Below are positions 5,429 to 5,788 of a stretch of 5,788 nt of DNA, in pieces. Made by a program: the position numbers and the translations under genes. The notes beneath the pieces were generated by a model. That model was not told the origin of the DNA. It saw nothing but the letters and a program-made list of their open reading frames with translations, and did not search any database. This DNA comes from Clostridia bacterium (GTDB lineage Bacteria; Bacillota_A; Clostridia; Oscillospirales; CAG-272), in the NCBI GenBank assembly GCA_017652965.1, contig JAGBZZ010000306.1, forward strand, positions 1 to 5,788. The letters run 5' to 3'. Position 1 is the first letter of the stretch. Every line of letters starts with the position of its first letter.

Positions 5429-5788
5429 TTACTCCTCGTCCTCTTCCTGTCTTTTTTCGCCCTTTGGCGAAAGTGCAAGCGAGGAAAGAGGATTGTGACC
5501 CATAGCATCCTCCATACTGCGGTTGGAAAGATGTGTGTAGATCTGTGTGGTATTCAGCTGCGCATGGCCAAGGATATCCTTCAGAACGCGCACGTCCACG
5601 GCGCCACTTTGATACATCAGGGTGGCGGCCGTATGCCGTAGCTTATGGACCGAAAGCCCGCGCTGGGAAAGCCCGGCCCTGTCGAGATATTTGTACACAA
5701 GATGCTGAACGGTCTTATTGCTTATGCGGGTATCGCGGTTACTGAGAAACAGGGCATCGGCATCCGCGGGGAGCGGAGAAAGCAGGAC
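5429..5788 (-). CDS. Tyrosine recombinase/integrase, C-terminal catalytic part (start outside window)
   Basis: Site-specific DNA strand-exchange enzyme of the XerC/XerD/phage-integrase superfamily. The window holds 119 codons plus stop; the frame stays open to the edge, so the N-terminal DNA-binding domain and first catalytic Arg lie beyond it. In the visible fragment, HKLRH (48-52) supplies the His-x-x-Arg box, LGH (73-75) the next His, and TTQIYTH (80-86) the nucleophile Tyr84. The C-terminal half of the active site is therefore intact. After the catalytic Tyr comes the HNPLSSL region and a charged tail (KGEKRQEEDEE). A GTG at 5698 is an internal codon, not the likely start. Whether this is a housekeeping Xer protein or an integrase of a mobile element cannot be decided; no attachment site or tRNA is visible beside it. 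It ends at its own terminator. Confidence 0.9.
   Translation of the reverse strand, partial: VLLSPLPADADALFLSNRDTRISNKTVQHLVYKYLDRAGLSQRGLSVHKLRHTAATLMYQSGAVDVRVLKDILGHAQLNTTQIYTHLSNRSMEDAMGHNPLSSLALSPKGEKRQEEDEE

Noticed and set aside
5380..5508. N-terminal extension of YunB by 43 residues from an ATG at 5508
   Set aside because: It would overlap the recombinase gene and translate both arms of an intrinsic terminator (the PPPA and VGGGD codons). The family N-terminus is accounted for by the TTG at 5379.
5429..5788. Mobile element suggested by the tyrosine recombinase
   Set aside because: Only the C-terminal part is visible, with no attachment repeats, tRNA or other mobility genes in the window; a chromosomal Xer-type enzyme is equally likely.

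Overview
The window reads as part of a chromosome from a spore-forming-lineage member of the Clostridia (Bacillota), probably an anaerobe related to Oscillospirales or Christensenellales. That placement is inference. It rests on a sporulation gene (yunB), a biotin-dependent sodium-pump decarboxylase operon, strong AAAGGAG-type ribosome binding sites, TTGACA/TATATT-type promoters, and coding DNA that is moderately GC-rich with AT-rich intergenic regions. All seven genes recognised lie on the minus strand, so transcription runs from high to low coordinates. I see no gene on the plus strand, no RNA gene, no insertion sequence and no CRISPR array. No stretch over 300 bases lacks a gene.

In transcription order: (1) the C-terminal catalytic part of a tyrosine recombinase (5788-5429, its start lies outside the window), closed by an intrinsic terminator; (2) yunB, a membrane-anchored sporulation protein, whose probable TTG start and ribosome binding site sit in the 3' arm and T-tract of that terminator; (3) a helix-turn-helix regulator with a long helical TPR-like C-terminal region, transcribed from its own promoter and closed by a strong terminator; (4) after a consensus promoter, a four-gene cluster with short gaps: a divergent acyl-CoA carboxyltransferase, an OadG-type small membrane subunit, a biotin carrier protein, and an OadB-type sodium-translocating beta subunit that runs off the low-coordinate edge.

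The four-gene cluster has the complete subunit set of a methylmalonyl-CoA / glutaconyl-CoA type decarboxylase. The carboxyltransferase moves a carboxyl group from an acyl-CoA to biotin on the carrier, OadG holds the complex at the membrane, and OadB decarboxylates carboxybiotin while exporting Na+. The substrate cannot be read from sequence. It is especially open here because the carboxyltransferase departs from the canonical signature at several active-site motifs.

The points most worth a second look are: the altered active-site motifs of the carboxyltransferase; its unclear start, where a well-placed Shine-Dalgarno/TTG pair is one base out of frame across an A AAA AAC heptamer; an extra segment of about 48 residues in OadB; the yunB ribosome binding site embedded in the upstream terminator; and an inverted repeat enclosing the -35 box of the regulator's promoter. 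I found no clearly new multi-gene system. The carboxyltransferase variant is the best candidate for undescribed biochemistry.
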